Shown: positions 7,346 through 12,543 of the stretch, one piece after another
Numbering within the stretch: position 1 is the first letter of the stretch
How the letters are laid out: the number at the start of each line of letters is the position of its first letter
From: an uncultured Bacteroidota bacterium
GTDB taxonomy: Bacteria > Bacteroidota > Bacteroidia > Chitinophagales > Chitinophagaceae
DNA: 12,543 bases
Direction of reading: 5' to 3'
Assembly (NCBI GenBank): GCA_946479055.1
Contig: CAMLEX010000057.1
Location: 1 to 12,543, forward strand
Program-made: the position numbers and the translations under genes
Notes under the pieces: generated by a model
What the model was told of the DNA's origin: nothing
The model's database searches: none
The model's input: the letters and a program-made list of their open reading frames with translations, nothing else

Positions 7346-8274
7346 AAATAAAAATAAAAAAAGATCATCGAAAGAATTCCGGTAAACATTACAAGCTTTG
7401 TCCAGCTACTCAGCTTATGATATTCCTGTACAGATGAGGCTTTGAATAATTTTAAAAAAATATAAAGCAACGGAACAATGATCATTAAAATACAATAGAC
7501 TACCGCCCACCACCACTGGAATTGCAAAACATAAACCTGTACAATCACGAGCATCGAAATCAGAATGATCATCCAGACGGCTATATATACCTTCGCTGCG
7601 TTTGCGCCCCAAACGATGGGCATAGTACGACAGCCGTAACGGACATCGCCGGGCATGTCTTCAATATCCTTTACCGCCTCACGAATCAAAGAAATGATAA
7701 ACGCAAAACCTGCATATAAAAAAGCAAAGCGGAATAGTTTTGGCTGACCGGGATGGGCTGCCCCAAATGCATCGGATACCGAAACTTTAGAGAAAAAAAT
7801 TAAGAGAATAGTCCAGGCAGTAAGAACGGATATAGCAATATTACCGATCAGCAATTTTCTTTTGAAGGTGGTGGAATAAAACCAAAGCATGATAACACAA
7901 AAAATATTTCCCAATACCAGGTACCATTTATCAAGCACAGGCAATGCCAGCATTGTTAGTAATATACCGGTGATGCTGAGTATAAAATGCCAGGCTATAG
8001 CCCAGCGGCGGTTGATCACTTTATCCACAACCATTCTTTCCGGCTTGTTCACTTCATCAATATTGATATCAAAATAATCATTGATGATATAACCGGCAGC
8101 AGCTATCAACAGGGAAGCGAATACCAATAAAATAAAACGCCTGTTATCATCGGCGGGAATATTGCCCTCGTACAACGGATAATAAATACAAAACTGGAAA
8201 AGCAATTGGGTTAATGCAATAAACAAAAGATTGCGCAGTCGGATCATTTTCAGGAAAGCTGCTATCAATCTCAT
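7342..8274 (-). CDS. UbiA-family membrane prenyltransferase
   Basis: UbiA enzymes attach a polyprenyl chain to an acceptor at the inner membrane, using polyprenyl diphosphate and Mg2+. The 310-residue product has about eight to nine hydrophobic segments. Both Asp-rich motifs are intact: NDYFDINID (65-73, with Asp66, Asp69 and Asp73) and KDIEDMPGD (Asp203, Asp206 and Asp210). Similar Bacteroidota proteins are often labelled geranylgeranylglycerol-phosphate geranylgeranyltransferase, but the acceptor is not proven. I see no neighbouring menaquinone or haem genes to decide between MenA, heme O synthase and lipid roles. The gene sits between a KdsC-like phosphatase (upstream, 66 nt gap) and maf (downstream, 4-nt overlap). 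Ten consecutive A residues lie 5 nt before its ATG on the coding strand, where a Shine-Dalgarno site would be. Confidence 0.9.
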   Translation of the reverse strand: MRLIAAFLKMIRLRNLLFIALTQLLFQFCIYYPLYEGNIPADDNRRFILLVFASLLIAAAGYIINDYFDINIDEVNKPERMVVDKVINRRWAIAWHFILSITGILLTMLALPVLDKWYLVLGNIFCVIMLWFYSTTFKRKLLIGNIAISVLTAWTILLIFFSKVSVSDAFGAAHPGQPKLFRFAFLYAGFAFIISLIREAVKDIEDMPGDVRYGCRTMPIVWGANAAKVYIAVWMIILISMLVIVQVYVLQFQWWWAVVYCILMIIVPLLYIFLKLFKASSVQEYHKLSSWTKLVMFTGILSMIFFYFYL

Positions 8275-8296
8275 GAATATTTTTTTTTTGAAAGAT

Positions 8297-8329
8297 ACAC
8301 TAAGTAAGAAGTATGAACTACGAAATGGG
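8297..8329. repeat. Imperfect heptamer tandem repeat between kdsC and the UbiA gene
   Basis: From 8302 the sequence falls into successive 7-base units: AAGTAAG, AAGTATG, AACTACG, AAATGGG, the last well diverged. It occupies about half of the 66-nt gap. Unlike the other repeat gaps in this run it shows no inverted second half. Confidence 0.45.
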
Positions 8330-8340
8330 TTGAGTTTCTG

Positions 8341-8853
8341 CTAACGGGAGGCTATATCTTCAGTGTGTTGCCAATCACCTCTAAACCTCATTACCTTTTC
8401 AATTACATCTCTCACGCAACCATAACCACCATTTACAGGTGAAATATATTTGGATATTTCTTTGATTTCTATAGCAGCATCTGCAGGACAGGCAGGTAAT
8501 CCAACTACTGACATGCCCGAAAGATCCGGAATATCATCGCCCATAAATATTATTTCTGCCGCTGTCAGGTTATTGTTTGCAATAAATGTTTCTACAAAAA
8601 ATCTCTTATCTAACACTCCCATGTGTACATCCTTAATGCCTAATTTATTCAGCCTGTCAATAACCGGAGAAGCTGCGGCACCTGAAACGATTATTACCCG
8701 GTAACCTTTTTTTATAGCGAGTTGCAAAGCATAGCCATCCCTGATACTCATATGACGTGCCTGCAAACCATTTTCTAATACCAACACAGTACCATCTGTC
8801 AGAACGCCGTCAACATCAAAGATAAAAGTGGTGATATTTTTAAAAAGGTCCAT
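8341..8853 (-). CDS. kdsC: KdsC-like HAD phosphatase (3-deoxy-D-manno-octulosonate 8-phosphate phosphatase)
   Basis: KdsC removes the phosphate from Kdo 8-phosphate in the cytoplasm, giving Kdo for the lipopolysaccharide inner core. With the ATG at 8851-8853 the product has 170 residues, normal for this family. Numbered from that Met, the HAD motifs are Asp13 and Asp15 in FDVDGVLTDG, Ser57 in IIVSG, Lys83 after VLD, and Gly105-Asp106-Asp107 with Asp110 in GDDIPDL. A TTG 24 nt further upstream (8875-8877) would extend the protein into the tandem repeat at 8861-8896, so I prefer the ATG, which gives the usual family opening just before TTFIFDVDG. The gene follows iscX by 84 nt, all but a few bases of it repeat. 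The family also contains phosphatases for other nonulosonic acids, so the exact substrate is probable, not certain. Confidence 0.9.
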   Translation of the reverse strand: MDLFKNITTFIFDVDGVLTDGTVLVLENGLQARHMSIRDGYALQLAIKKGYRVIIVSGAAASPVIDRLNKLGIKDVHMGVLDKRFFVETFIANNNLTAAEIIFMGDDIPDLSGMSVVGLPACPADAAIEIKEISKYISPVNGGYGCVRDVIEKVMRFRGDWQHTEDIASR

Positions 8854-8860
8854 TGAATTT

Positions 8861-8938
8861 AGTTGAATAGTTAACAAGTTGACTCGTTGATAAGTTCTCC
8901 TTTTTCATTTAACCTATCCACACTTAACTTGTCAACTT
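8861..8938. repeat. Octamer tandem array that folds into an inverted repeat
   Basis: From 8861 there are four and a half successive 8-base units: AGTTGAAT, AGTTAACA, AGTTGACT, CGTTGATA, AGTT. After a pivot of about 14 bases, diverged units of the same kind appear in reverse orientation, ending with the complement of AGTTGACA at 8931-8938. The best pairing is 8886-8896 with 8926-8936, 10 of 11 positions plus one G·T pair, loop 29 nt. The element fills the gap from 8 nt before the kdsC ATG to the iscX stop codon, which it overlaps by one base. Confidence 0.65.
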
Positions 8939-9177
8939 TATTTCTGATTATCTCTCCATTCATATACCCAGGCGCTCTGGATCATTTCCAGATGTCCTTC
9001 CGTACTCTGTTCACGGGTGCCTTCAAACCCCGGGATCTGCAATATCCATTCCAGCAAGTCCGTAAAGCGGATACGATAAATTTTCCCTTCGTTAAACTCA
9101 TCGCCAAAACGTTCATAAAGTTTCAGAGCAATATCTTCATGATCGTTCCAGTGTATGGGGGGTTCAAAATGACTCAT
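8938..9177 (-). CDS. iscX: Fe-S cluster assembly protein IscX
   Basis: IscX is a small acidic protein that binds the cysteine desulfurase IscS and iron and tunes Fe-S cluster assembly. The 79-residue product carries the family pattern IHWNDHEDIALKLYERF (about 8-24), YRIRFTDLLEWI (about 34-45) and an Ala-Trp-containing C-terminal helix (QSAWVYEW). It is longer than the 66-residue E. coli protein through a short N-terminal extension and a slightly longer loop before RFTD. The start is the ATG at 9175-9177. It directly follows the ferredoxin gene, the same order as at the end of the proteobacterial isc operon, but no iscS, iscU, hscA or hscB is present in the window. Repeat arrays flank it on both sides. 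Confidence 0.92.
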   Translation of the reverse strand: MSHFEPPIHWNDHEDIALKLYERFGDEFNEGKIYRIRFTDLLEWILQIPGFEGTREQSTEGHLEMIQSAWVYEWRDNQK

Positions 9178-9185
9178 AATTAAAA

Positions 9186-9250
9186 CAGAAGTCTGAGGTA
9201 TGATACCAGAGGTCAGAATCAGACTTCTTACTTCTGACCTCTTACTTCTT
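9186..9250. repeat. Heptamer tandem array that folds into an inverted repeat
   Basis: Five 7-base units of CAGAGGT type run from 9186 to 9220 (the third, ATGATAC, is diverged). After two bases, four units of the reverse type follow from 9223 to 9250: ACTTCTT, ACTTCTG, ACCTCTT, ACTTCTT. Two strong stems are possible: 9187-9196 with 9219-9228 (10 bp) and 9208-9218 with 9232-9242 (11 bp). They interleave, so they exclude each other as simple hairpins or form a pseudoknot. The element fills nearly all of the 76-nt gap between fdx and iscX. Confidence 0.7.
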
Positions 9251-9253
9251 TTT

Positions 9254-9589
9254 TTATTCTCCTAAAAATTGTGTTTGATCTGGTAATGTTACTTCAATCA
9301 CTCCATCTCCGTCAAGCAACAGCGATTGACATCCTAATCTTGAATTTAAGGTTGGATTTACGGCCCTGTCAATAAAATCTTCTTCTCTATCCGTTAGTTC
9401 ATCGATACTATCCATTCCACCTTCAATGTATAAGTGACAGGTGGTACAGGCGCAAACACCACCACAGTTATGATGAAGTTCAATATCGTTTTTCAGGGCT
9501 ATTTCCAGCAAGGTTTGACCCGCCTCAATATTATCCAACGTAACGGGTTCCAGGTCCTTTTGCTCAAATTTAAACTTGATCGTATACAT
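9254..9589 (-). CDS. fdx: ISC-type [2Fe-2S] ferredoxin
   Basis: Adrenodoxin-type ferredoxins of this group supply electrons to the ISC iron-sulfur assembly machinery. The 111-residue product has the four cluster cysteines in the pattern C-x5-C-x2-C-x35-C: Cys42, Cys48, Cys51 and Cys87. It also has the extra Cys46 (NCGGVCACTTC) that is found at the same place in E. coli Fdx and marks the ISC-type members. RLGCQ around Cys87 is typical. The start is the ATG at 9587-9589, preceded on the coding strand by a purine-rich AAAGGAAAG, one of the few Shine-Dalgarno-like sites here. It lies 104 nt downstream of the DUF2520 gene, with a perfect -7 type box in that gap, and immediately upstream of iscX. 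Confidence 0.95.
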   Translation of the reverse strand: MYTIKFKFEQKDLEPVTLDNIEAGQTLLEIALKNDIELHHNCGGVCACTTCHLYIEGGMDSIDELTDREEDFIDRAVNPTLNSRLGCQSLLLDGDGVIEVTLPDQTQFLGE

Positions 9590-9612
9590 CTTTCCTTTTT
9601 CGTTTCAGGCTG

Positions 9613-9620
9613 CAAATGTA
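9613..9620 (-). promoter_or_regulatory. Candidate -7 box upstream of fdx
   Basis: Read on the minus strand this is TACATTTG, a perfect match to TAnnTTTG, placed to start transcription about 17 nt before the fdx ATG. No TTTG lies at the expected distance upstream, so it may be weak or chance. If real, fdx, iscX and kdsC could be transcribed apart from the DUF2520 gene. Confidence 0.33.
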
Positions 9621-9693
9621 TTGGAAAAACAATGAATACGGCCTATTGTCTGCAAAAAATGAAGTGGATATATCTCATCCAAAATAGTTTTCG

Positions 9694-10461
9694 CTACGGC
9701 TTACTTTGTTGCTGTATGCTCTCTGTTAACAATTGGTAAATTCGCTGAAGATGAGGATGATCTTTCAGCAAATCAAGATGTTTCTGAATAGTTTCCTGGT
9801 CATTCCGGGTAGCGGGGCCTGTCATTGTTTTGGAAGGAGAAGTAGTTTTTAAACGGGCTGTCGTTTCTTCAATCAATGGAAGCAATTGGTGAAAATTAAT
9901 CCCTTCCTTTTGACAATATTTTTCAGCAAGTACATAAAGATGATTGGTAAAATTGCTGACTACTACGGCAGCGACATGTAATTTCAACCTGTCTTCAGTT
10001 CCTGCCGGAATAGCTTGATCATAAGAAACGGATTGAGCAAGTTTCTGCAATACGCTTGTCGCCAGATTATCATTTCCTTCATAAAAAACAGGTATTTCCG
10101 GAAGGCTGCTTATTTCTTTTCGTAAGCTTTGCAAAGGATAAAAAACACCGTAATGACTGCTGACATTCTTTAAAATTTCTTTTGGAACAGAACCTGCTGT
10201 ATGTGCTACTACCTTACCAGGCAGTTTAAGATTCCGGGCTACTTCTTCCAATGCATCATCCGAAACAGCGATGATATAAACATCAGCATTATTAGTAACA
10301 AGGCTCATGTAATTGGCAGATTCGGTATCCCATTCATAGGCCAGTTCACTGGCGGCGGAAGCATTACGGCTGATGATCTGTACTATCTTATGACCTGCTG
10401 CTGTAAATTTTCTGCCTAATACGGCTGCTACATTTCCAGACCCGATAATAACAATATTCAT
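9694..10461 (-). CDS. Rossmann-like and DUF2520 domain protein
   Basis: The protein resembles NAD(P)-dependent dehydrogenases of the 6-phosphogluconate or ProC type: an N-terminal Rossmann domain (IVIIGSGNVAAVLGRKF at residues 3-19 of the chosen start, with the GxGxxA motif) and a helical C-terminal DUF2520 domain (about 130-250, including LKLHVAAVVVSNFTNHLY). Its substrate is unknown. I choose the ATG at 10459-10461, giving 255 residues, because it puts the nucleotide-binding strand at the very N-terminus. An ATG at 10513-10515 would add 18 residues with no domain content, and those would extend through the region likely to hold promoters for the divergent gene. It is the first gene of the minus-strand run. 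Confidence 0.9.
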   Translation of the reverse strand: MNIVIIGSGNVAAVLGRKFTAAGHKIVQIISRNASAASELAYEWDTESANYMSLVTNNADVYIIAVSDDALEEVARNLKLPGKVVAHTAGSVPKEILKNVSSHYGVFYPLQSLRKEISSLPEIPVFYEGNDNLATSVLQKLAQSVSYDQAIPAGTEDRLKLHVAAVVVSNFTNHLYVLAEKYCQKEGINFHQLLPLIEETTARLKTTSPSKTMTGPATRNDQETIQKHLDLLKDHPHLQRIYQLLTESIQQQSKP

Positions 10462-10480
10462 ATTACTGCCGTCTCTTACG

Positions 10481-10509
10481 GTTGTTTTAACGAATGATAA
10501 ATAGATTTG
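10481..10509 (+). promoter_or_regulatory. Candidate Bacteroidota promoter for the hydrolase pair
   Basis: TAGATTTG at 10502-10509 matches TAnnTTTG perfectly. GTTG at 10481-10484 (3 of 4 to TTTG) is 17 nt upstream. Transcription would start near 10516, about 40 nt before the ATG at 10556. Confidence 0.42.
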
Positions 10510-10555
10510 CAACATACAACAATCCCGGTCATTTGTTCACCCATATTCTTTTTGT

Positions 10556-11401
10556 ATGAAATTTAAACAAAAAGTAGCGCTTCGTTATATACAAACAAAA
10601 TTCAGGCTTCTTGCTTCTATCTCCAAAAAGAAGGCAGCTGAAAAAGCATTTGAATTGTTTTGTACACCGCAATACCGGAATGTAAAAAAGTTGCCGGCAA
10701 TATTTGAAGATGCAGAAAAACTCATTTTCAAATTTCAGGATTTTACTGTAGCAGGTTATCGTTGGAACAAAGGAGGAAGCCGTAAAGCATTGATCATACA
10801 TGGCTTTGAATCCTCTGTTATCAATTTTGATAAATATATACATGCATTGATAAAAAAGGGATATGAAGTACTTGCTTTTGATGCACCTGCACACGGAAGA
10901 AGTTCCGGGAAACAGGTAAACGCAATTATTTACCGCGATTTCATAAAGCATATTTATCACAAATTCGGCCCTATTAATTCAGTGATGGCTCATTCATTTG
11001 GTGGCCTTGCTTTAAGCCTGGCTTTAGCAGAAACTAAACATGATGAAAACTCACGGCTTGTTTTGATAGCACCTGCCACGGAAACAAAAACAGCCATTGA
11101 TCTTTTTTTTCAATTCGTTCGCATCAATGACGAAATGGTAAGAAAAGAATTTGACCAGATTATCACCCGTATCAGCGGCTACCCGGTTTCATGGTTTTCT
11201 ATCACCCGCACGGTTCAGAAAATAAAAGCAAAAATTTTATGGCTTCATGATGAGGATGATAAGGTAACGCCTGTAAAAGATGTTTTTGCTGTAAAAAATC
11301 AAAATCTTCCGAATATTCAATTTGTAATTACGAAAGGACTTGGACACCGGCGAATATACAGGGATGCAGAAGTTGGCAAGAGAATTGTTGAGTTCATGTA
11401 A
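10556..11401 (+). CDS. Alpha/beta hydrolase, probable esterase or lipase-like
   Basis: The 281-residue cytoplasmic-looking protein has the elements of the alpha/beta hydrolase fold in order: an oxyanion-hole HGFESS (82-87), FDAPAHGRSSG (108-118), the nucleophile elbow with Ser147 (AHSFGG, with Ala in place of the usual first Gly), the probable acid Asp235 in HDEDDKVTP, and His264 in GLGHRRI. The catalytic triad is therefore complete. A basic N-terminal segment of about 45 residues precedes the fold and has no signal peptide character. The substrate cannot be told from sequence. The SGNH hydrolase gene begins 16 nt downstream, so the two are almost certainly cotranscribed. Confidence 0.92.
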   Translation: MKFKQKVALRYIQTKFRLLASISKKKAAEKAFELFCTPQYRNVKKLPAIFEDAEKLIFKFQDFTVAGYRWNKGGSRKALIIHGFESSVINFDKYIHALIKKGYEVLAFDAPAHGRSSGKQVNAIIYRDFIKHIYHKFGPINSVMAHSFGGLALSLALAETKHDENSRLVLIAPATETKTAIDLFFQFVRINDEMVRKEFDQIITRISGYPVSWFSITRTVQKIKAKILWLHDEDDKVTPVKDVFAVKNQNLPNIQFVITKGLGHRRIYRDAEVGKRIVEFM

Positions 11402-11417
11402 CCCTATTTAAATCTAC

Positions 11418-12122
11418 ATGAGAGAAATACTTATAAAAAAAGCAAGTTCTTCATTGGCTGCAGCAATCGGAATGGTCGTTCTTCTTATTTTCATAGTTGC
11501 TATGCAACATCCTGGACAAAAAAAAGCATATACCTATCTCGCTCTTGGCGACTCTTATACTATCGGGGAACAAGTAAAGGAAAGTGAAAGTTTTCCGAAT
11601 CAAACGGTTGTACTTCTCCGTGAACAGGGATTTGCTTTTAAGGCGCCGTCCATTGTCGCTAAAACAGGTTGGACAACCGATGAATTAGATGCTGGAATCC
11701 AAAATGCAAACCTGCAGCAACATTATGATTTTGTTACTTTATTAATAGGAGTAAATAACCAATACCGCGGTAGAACTGTGGAGGATTACAGGGTACAGTT
11801 TGAATCTTTATTAAAAAAAGCTCTTACTTATACTAACGATGATTCGTCCCGCGTGGCCGTACTTTCTATTCCTGACTGGGGTGTTACACCTTTTGCTGAA
11901 GGAAGGGACCGCAAACAAATTGCTGAACAAATAGATAGCTATAACGCAGCTAATAAGCAGATTGCCGATAAATATAAGATTCATTATATCGAAATTACTT
12001 CCAGTACAAGAGACGCCGTTTACGATTTAAACTTACTTACCGGTGATGGACTGCATCCTTCCGGCAGAGAGTATACAAAATGGGCAAAAAAAATAGCAGC
12101 GGTTATTACCCCCGGATTATAA
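11418..12122 (+). CDS. SGNH/GDSL-family hydrolase with N-terminal membrane anchor
   Basis: SGNH hydrolases cleave ester bonds in lipids, acylated sugars or similar substrates. The four blocks are visible in the 234-residue product: GDSYTIGE with nucleophile Ser46, Gly84 (KTGWTT), Asn114 in IGVNNQYR, and DGLHPSG with Asp210 and His213. The N-terminus is basic (MREILIKK) and followed by a hydrophobic segment at about 11-29, so the enzyme is either anchored in the inner membrane facing the periplasm or exported with cleavage; I see no lipobox. It follows the alpha/beta hydrolase by 16 nt. Two different esterase folds in one unit suggest stepwise processing of one ester substrate, but that is inference. 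Confidence 0.93.
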   Translation: MREILIKKASSSLAAAIGMVVLLIFIVAMQHPGQKKAYTYLALGDSYTIGEQVKESESFPNQTVVLLREQGFAFKAPSIVAKTGWTTDELDAGIQNANLQQHYDFVTLLIGVNNQYRGRTVEDYRVQFESLLKKALTYTNDDSSRVAVLSIPDWGVTPFAEGRDRKQIAEQIDSYNAANKQIADKYKIHYIEITSSTRDAVYDLNLLTGDGLHPSGREYTKWAKKIAAVITPGL

Positions 12123-12177
12123 TTTTTTTAACAAGCTGATCAAAAAGAGGGTTTTTTATAAAATTCCTTTGTGTTAA

Positions 12178-12266
12178 TTTCCTGTGCTCTATTACCGCCC
12201 TCAAACCCTTTGCTGATAAGCGTTCTGAACGTATCCCGATAGCTATCGGGACGACGCAACAGGAAA
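12178..12266. repeat. Nested inverted repeats around an 18-bp perfect palindrome
   Basis: TCCCGATAGCTATCGGGA (12234-12251) is a perfect 18-bp palindrome. Just left of it lies CGTTC-T-GAACG (12221-12231), a second dyad. The whole is framed by TTTCCTGT (12178-12185) and ACAGGAAA (12259-12266), an 8-bp inverted pair. I recall similar CCCGATAGCTATCGGG palindromes as frequent in Bacteroidota genomes, but cannot check this here. Confidence 0.6.
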
Positions 12267-12341
12267 CGTAAAAGCTGGTTTCCAAAAAAAATTATTATTC
12301 TTGCTCTAACTTGCGTCCGTCGAAAAGCGGTTTTTAAATAG

Positions 12342-12372
12342 TATACAACCAATTTTTTAGCATAGTTGTATA
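12342..12372 (+). promoter_or_regulatory. Inverted repeat in the topA leader
   Basis: TATACAAC (12342-12349) and GTTGTATA (12365-12372) form an 8-bp dyad with a 15-nt spacer, ending 18 nt before the topA ATG. A TATAAT hexamer follows at 12371-12376, but I found no partner -35 or TTTG element. It could be an operator or a hairpin in the leader. The rest of the 268-base gap (12123-12390) holds no gene I would support. Confidence 0.4.
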
Positions 12373-12390
12373 TAATAATATGGTGTGAAT

Positions 12391-12543
12391 ATGGCGAAAA
12401 ACCTTTTAATAGTAGAGAGCCCTGCGAAAGCAAAAACGATTGAAAAAATTCTTGGTAGTGATTTCCAGGTGAAGAGTTGTTTTGGACATATCCGTGACCT
12501 GGAAAAAGCCGGGATGGGTATAGACCTGGAAAATAATTTTGAA
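12391..12543 (+). CDS. topA: DNA topoisomerase I, N-terminal fragment (runs off the window)
   Basis: Type IA topoisomerases relax negative supercoils by breaking and rejoining one strand through an active-site tyrosine. Only the first 51 codons lie in the window. They show the start of the Toprim domain: [17 protein letters not shown] with Glu9, the catalytic glutamate of the E. coli enzyme, and FGHIRDLE with His33, both at the usual positions. The ATG at 12391 gives the normal family N-terminus. The frame is open to the end of the window. The active-site Tyr and C-terminal domains are beyond it. Confidence 0.96.
   Translation, partial: MAKNLLIVESPAKAKTIEKILGSDFQVKSCFGHIRDLEKAGMGIDLENNFE

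Noticed and set aside
8887..9183. 98-codon plus-strand frame over iscX
   Set aside because: It is antisense to a recognised IscX gene and its N-terminus is encoded by the octamer repeat.
8861..9250. CRISPR-like array
   Set aside because: Units are 7-8 bp, adjacent and degenerate, with no unique spacers of constant length and no cas gene.
10462..10515. 18-residue N-terminal extension of the DUF2520 protein
   Set aside because: The nucleotide-binding strand of Rossmann proteins normally begins at residue 1-5, and the extension has no recognisable content.
10529..10960. 143-codon minus-strand frame
   Set aside because: It lies antisense to the alpha/beta hydrolase and has the Cys/Phe/Tyr-rich look of a shadow frame.
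12140..12433. 97-codon minus-strand frame overlapping the start of topA
   Set aside because: It runs across the 18-bp palindrome and the leader dyad and overlaps topA by 43 bases. Its composition is low-quality and no family was recognised.
1..12543. Mobile elements, tRNA or rRNA genes
   Set aside because: No transposase or integrase motif, terminal repeats with target duplication, cloverleaf or rRNA-like stretch was found on either strand.

Overview
The window looks like a chromosomal segment of a Bacteroidota bacterium, probably of the Chitinophagaceae or a close relative. Four things point that way: the AT-rich composition; a LytTR regulator of the Bacteroidota type; a secreted protein with a C-terminal domain like those of type IX secretion cargo; and families that are common in this phylum (DUF2851, a DUF2520 Rossmann protein). 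Several intergenic gaps also carry matches to the Bacteroidota promoter pattern (TTTG, about 17-19 nt, TAnnTTTG), and few genes have a clear Shine-Dalgarno site. The family-level assignment is an inference.

Layout. Positions 1-462 hold one possible 55-residue membrane or secreted peptide on the minus strand, then AT-rich non-coding DNA. Lipoyl synthase (lipA, minus) lies downstream of a probable outer-membrane beta-barrel gene and is probably cotranscribed with it. An OsmC-family gene diverges from this pair and ends in a strong hairpin terminator (2821-2859). A stand-alone LytTR regulator follows, with a receiver domain that appears unable to accept phosphate. Then come a 309-base gap and a secreted protein with a type IX-like sorting domain. 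A shared hairpin (5366-5399) separates it from a long minus-strand gene run.

That run spans 10461 down to 5399 and reads, in transcription order: DUF2520 Rossmann protein, ISC-type [2Fe-2S] ferredoxin (fdx), IscX, KdsC-like HAD phosphatase, UbiA-family prenyltransferase, Maf nucleotide pyrophosphatase, DUF2851 protein. It mixes iron-sulfur assembly, Kdo/LPS synthesis, prenyl-lipid synthesis and nucleotide-pool housekeeping. UbiA and Maf overlap by 4 nt. The most unusual feature is in the gaps. Four of the intergenic spacers (6721-6780, 8297-8329, 8861-8938, 9186-9250) consist almost entirely of short imperfect tandem units of 7 or 8 bp. The units differ between gaps, and in three gaps the array turns round on itself to form an inverted repeat. 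This is the best candidate here for an under-described sequence system.

Diverging from the run at about 10.5 kb, an alpha/beta hydrolase and a membrane-anchored SGNH hydrolase form a plus-strand pair. A 268-base spacer with a perfect 18-bp palindrome and other inverted repeats follows. The window ends with the first 51 codons of DNA topoisomerase I (topA). I see no tRNA, rRNA, CRISPR array, insertion sequence or phage gene.
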